The notes under the pieces are model-generated. The model made no database searches. It saw nothing but the letters and a program-made list of their open reading frames with translations, and was not told the origin of the DNA. From Megamerina dolium (taxonomy: Eukaryota; Arthropoda; Insecta; Diptera; Megamerinidae), in assembly GCA_963854835.1 (NCBI GenBank), contig OY978528.1:59309261-59373260 (forward strand): a stretch of 64,000 nucleotides of DNA, written 5' to 3'. Of the stretch, positions 60,402 through 64,000 are shown one piece after another. The translations under genes and the position numbers were made by a program. Numbering within the stretch: the first letter of the stretch is position 1; every line of letters starts with the position of its first letter.

Positions 60402-60885
60402 TTAAATGAAACGTGCAGGCAGTGCCGGTAGAGGTGCAGGAGCAGCAAATGCGACTGCTGGTTTAGGTGCAACAACCGGAACTGGGCCTCGTTGTACGAC
60501 GGCATTGAAGCCGTTAATAGGATCAGCGGTATAGAATACTGTACGCAATGAACCATCAGCATCAACTACTGAATACGAGCCTTTAACGACATCACCATCG
60601 CGAACCTCTTGTTGACTCTTGCTGTCGCCAGTGAGGGCATCTTGTACATTATAGGCAAAAGCATACTGTGGATGTGGATCAATTTCAGTGTTTACTGGAA
60701 CAGGCGCCACAGGGGCAGCAGCAAGTCCAACAGGAGCGGCAGCATGAAGAAGGCCACATTCAATGACCGAAACGAGGGCACAGCAGCAAATTGCGATCTA
60801 TTCGATTAGAGCATTTGAATTTTAATTTTTTTCCATTTAATTAATACTCCAATCATTCCAATATCCTTACCTTGAGGAAAGCCAT
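60402..60885 (-). CDS. RR-2 cuticular protein I, 2 exons, 136 aa
   Basis: Exon 1 is 60885-60871 and encodes only MAFLK. A 73-bp intron (gtaagg...gaatag) precedes exon 2, 60797-60402. Signal peptide [20 protein letters not shown]. An Ala/Pro-rich spacer is followed by the Rebers-Riddiford RR-2 chitin-binding domain: [49 protein letters not shown]. The C-terminal tail is short and Ala/Pro-rich ([20 protein letters not shown]), ending ARFI. Secreted cuticle component. Same orientation as the RR-2 genes at 55565 and 63757, so the three form a small tandem group. Confidence 0.92.
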
Positions 60886-60897
60886 ATTTAAGTTGGT

Positions 60898-62143
60898 GTA
60901 GTTGTTGATATTGGGTGACTAGTTGATGAAGAAGTGCTTAACGTGTGATTATTTTCGCTTGAATGACATTATTGGGCTAATCGGTCATGCTTTTAAACAA
61001 AACACACATAACATGCCTGTACCATGATGGTTTATTTTCCTCCTCCTCCTTCTATATTGAGCATATTATCCAACGATCGAGCAATCAAAAAATTGGGCAA
61101 CATTTGCCAAAATGTTTTTCCAGCGCACCAATGTGTATGTATAATTATGTAATAATAACCGTTATAGCACATGGCACAGCAAATTGTTTCAATAATACAT
61201 AAGTTAACATTTTAACGCCGTTATTACTTTAAAAAACGTGCCAAATGTGACTGTGCAGTGTTTCACATTTTGCCTCATAACCCATAATTCCCTAACTAAA
61301 TACATAATTGCATTTCACCAACTAGGTGTGTATGTATGCGCGCGGGTGTGCAACTACTTGAAACTGACATTGTTTATTAATGAGCCACTTCACCGTTGGC
61401 TTATGTAGCGAATATTTTCATTTAGCATGCAGCAACATTAGCACAGTGACAAGTTCAGGAGCTGGAAAAGTAATTGCATACATACGTGTATACAATCAAT
61501 AAGATACGAATATGTACGTTTGTATGTATGTATGTGCACATTAATCATTGCCACATTAAATATTAAATTATGACAATCATCGATACATGTTATCAGCGCT
61601 TGGAACGTGTCTATTCATTCAACTGCTAAATAGAGATAAGTAACTAACTAAACTAATAACATGATTTGATAATTTTCAAAATGACTTGTTTACTTTATTT
61701 CTAATCTTATTTGTATACATACGCCAAACATCTACAGTGCCACATACATACTACATACATATATGTAAAGCCATATGACTCATATCAATACATTTAATAC
61801 TTATGGCACATATGGCAAAAACCTTAATTTATATACAAATACGACAGAGCTTATTATATAGCTATTTTTGTACATTCTTTTGCATATTTATAATCGAATA
61901 TACACATACGTGAACTACTGATCACTAAACATTTGAATTAGTTTAGCAAAGACACCAACCAATACTTTAAATGAGCTCAAGGTGAAATTGCCATATAGAG
62001 CATTATTCATGCGTAAATTGTATTAAATACTGAAATTATAAAATTTTTAAGCATCTTGTAAACGTCATAATATGTGACACATTTGTATTTATATTTTTGT
62101 TTACTAATTTTTTTTTTAAGATCTCCAGTAGGTATTTTAGTAT
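60898..62143. other. Spacer upstream of cuticular gene I, no gene seen
   Basis: AT-rich with tatgtatg strings. The gene I promoter should be within the first few hundred bases, but no clear TATA/Inr pair could be selected. Confidence 0.4.
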
Positions 62144-62960
62144 GATAACTAGTAAAGTCATAAATATTGGTACACAGAAAAATCGACGCCAAATGAAAAC
62201 GAATTAATATTTTTCAAAACTCTTTTTTTTTCTTTTAATTGCGTTATTCAATGGCTACAAATCTTAGAACAACTTATTCGAAATGACTTCCATTTGCCTT
62301 CCAGCACGACATGAGACGATCTGGCCACTCATCGATCGCGAGATGCATTTCACGGACAAGGGCTCGCTTCAACGACTCAATATTTGAGTGTCGAGTAGAG
62401 CAAGCCATGCCCTAATACGGACCACAACTTGTAATCCAACGTTTTGAGTTCTAGATTACCAGCTGGCCAATCATCCGTTGATATGAAGTCCGGAATGTTG
62501 TTTTTCAGCCACAGTTGAGTCGTTTTTGCCTTGTGAGCTGGAGCAGAGGCCTCTCTGGATCCTCGGGATGAGTTGGGATGCTTCTCTGTTTATTGAACGA
62601 TTCTTCTACGGTGAAGATTTGCTCATCAGTAAACAGAATTTCTCTGTAAGAGTACCGGCTGCGTAACGCTTTCGACTTTCGCTTGCGTTTCCCCTCCAAT
62701 GCACCCGTGAGCAGGTGTCCGGTACGCGCTGAGTCCCAAATATTAATGGACATGGATTTTTGTGAAATATGCACTTCCGCGACAAGATTTTCTGTTTTCG
62801 CATAGGTTTTCGGTCGAGTCGTTTCTTCACGGCTTTGATCTCTTTCGATTTTCTCACGGTGCGCGGAAGGCCGGATCTTTGACGGACTTAAACCTTGTTA
62901 AGTTAATAAAGCAGCATATGCGGGAGAATATAAAGTTATCAAGCTGAAATTTGGTAAATG
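62144..62960 (-). mobile_element. Mariner-superfamily element, copy 1, truncated
   Basis: The left end (actagtaaagtcataaatattgg) matches the terminal repeat of the element at 49723-50972. The minus strand carries a transposase middle: KKRLDRKPMRKQKILSRKCI (about 62830-62780), then GHLLTGALEGKRKRKSKALR and SYREILFTDEQIFTVEESFN with the first catalytic Asp (about 62720-62590). The C-terminal part is frameshifted, and no right-hand terminal repeat was found. Confidence 0.78.
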
Positions 62961-63182
62961 CGATTCTTCTAATCATAGAATGGATATATTAAAAAAGGGC
63001 GTAATATGATGGAAACCACGCTTACCTAACATACAAAAGTATAATGTTGAATGTATGTTTTCACACTTTGCGCACTCATTATATACCCTTCGATTTAGTA
63101 ACGAATGATTCAAATTCAAAAATAGGCGGAATCGGATAAAGGACTAGCCAATCTTCCATACCAAAATATGTTGCTTCTCATG

Positions 63183-63285
63183 AATGGACGGGTCTACGTC
63201 CCGGGAGCACTCGACCCCGTATTCAACCAAGGTCCATTCAACTCTTCAGAATACGCGAACAAAACAAAGCATTTCCGTATTCTTG
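63183..63285 (+). repeat. Hairpin repeat, copy 3
   Basis: gaatggacgggtctacgt at 63183 and ccaaggtccattca at 63229 match the inverted copy at 21858-21985. The hairpin's left arm is mostly lost; the right arm (caaagcatttccgtattc) is intact at 63265-63282. Confidence 0.7.
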
Positions 63286-63756
63286 CCCCACAACAAAAAT
63301 ATGTCCTCAATCGTATTTTGCGTACTCGTTCGGTAGCATAGTTAATTATACAATTAAAACAACGTCTACATATTTTTGTACTGAAGTCTTTATTCAGTAA
63401 ATGCACTGACTAAGTAGTTCATCAATTTTAATTGACGATTCATTGGAGTAATCGGCACAGTTACATGCTAAAAATATATAGGTATGCTAGAATAATTAAA
63501 TTTACATATGTTGTGTTAATGGAGTTGACAAAACGATGACAGAGCACGATGCAGGCGGGTAAACAAAACGACCGCTTATGAATTGAATAAATGTATGAAG
63601 AAAATCTAAAAGAGTCAAGCAGGACTCGAAGAGTGAGCAACATTTATGTACATTCGAATATCTAAAACTAAGAAAAAGTCAACAAATTCAATATGCAATG
63701 GTCAAGAGTCCGAGGGGTTGTGTGATTTGTGTTCTTTTTTTTTTTAAGTCACCATT

Positions 63757-64000
63757 TCAGTGGTGATGACCATAGCCATAGGCTGGTGCTGCATAGACAG
63801 GCGCAGCTGCATATGCAACTTTAGCGACAGCAGGTACAGCGGCAACAGCTACAGCTGGCTTGGCCACAGCTACAGCGACGCCCTTTTTCTCGACAACAGC
63901 ATTGAAGCCATTGATTTTATCCGCTGTGTATGTAACTTTGCGTATGGAACCGTCAGGTTCTGTTAGCGAATAACTACCGTGTACGACGCCATTGACTAGA
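63757..64000 (-). CDS. RR-2 cuticular protein J, C-terminal part, cut by window edge
   Basis: On the minus strand from the edge to TGA at 63757-63759. It begins inside the Rebers-Riddiford RR-2 domain ([20 protein letters not shown], then [19 protein letters not shown]), followed by a Val/Ala-rich tail ([20 protein letters not shown]) ending AYGYGHHH. About 80 residues visible. The start, signal peptide and first half of the domain are outside the window. Chitin-binding cuticle protein; third of a same-strand set with the genes at 55565 and 60402. Confidence 0.9.
   Translation of the reverse strand, partial: LVNGVVHGSYSLTEPDGSIRKVTYTADKINGFNAVVEKKGVAVAVAKPAVAVAAVPAVAKVAYAAAPVYAAPAYGYGHHH

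Overview
This is eukaryotic DNA from a higher fly (Diptera, Brachycera). A tephritid fruit fly is my best guess, but I infer that from gene content and style and did not search for it. Support: AT-rich spacers full of tgtatgtatg/tacatatg strings, mostly short (60-90 bp) GT-AG introns, midgut chymotrypsin genes with 5' UTRs of a few dozen bases, RR-2 cuticle proteins whose first coding exon is tiny, and abundant mariner/Tc1 and non-LTR relics.

Layout. (1) 1-1530: 3' part of a dead RTE-like LINE. (2) 2151-26120: six S1-family chymotrypsin-like proteases, five on the minus strand and one (16716-19276) on the plus strand, plus one relic exon at 22661-22711. There are three intron architectures. 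Scattered between them are a Tc1 element (3603-5253), a hAT-type MITE (5268-5572), a ~2 kb inverted-repeat element with a SINE and a broken mariner inside it (5986-7966), another mariner relic (9540-10140), an antisense RTE-like LINE (10490-11640) and a tantalus-family gene (13087-14024). (3) 27378-48101: the first 22 coding exons (1910 complete codons) of a neurobeachin-like BEACH protein of the NBEAL1/2 type. All exon phases are mutually compatible, and the PH-BEACH-WD40 part is not in the window. Its 11.2-kb intron holds a complete-looking antisense gene for a Pro/His/Tyr/Ser-rich protein (36576-38944), LINE debris, a SINE and a mariner (46232-47419). (4) 48102-64000: no further neurobeachin exon was found. 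This stretch carries three minus-strand RR-2 cuticular protein genes (55565, 60402, 63757 to edge), which are probably nested in the next intron. It also carries two related mariner copies, jockey-like LINE 3' ends, SINEs and a piggyBac-type MITE.

Function. The window has three themes: secreted digestive chymotrypsins (each of the five minus-strand genes has a TATA box just upstream of its start), a very large vesicle-trafficking scaffold gene, and cuticle structural genes lying inside or beside it. No operon-like or obviously unknown multi-gene system is present. The least described content is mobile: a tRNA-derived SINE family with at least six copies here, a TTAA-flanked MITE with palindromic repeats, an 82-bp perfect-ended MITE whose halves recur in the neurobeachin introns, and a ~130-bp hairpin repeat.

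Limits. Exon boundaries come from GT/AG, phase and protein continuity by eye, and no transcript or database evidence was available.
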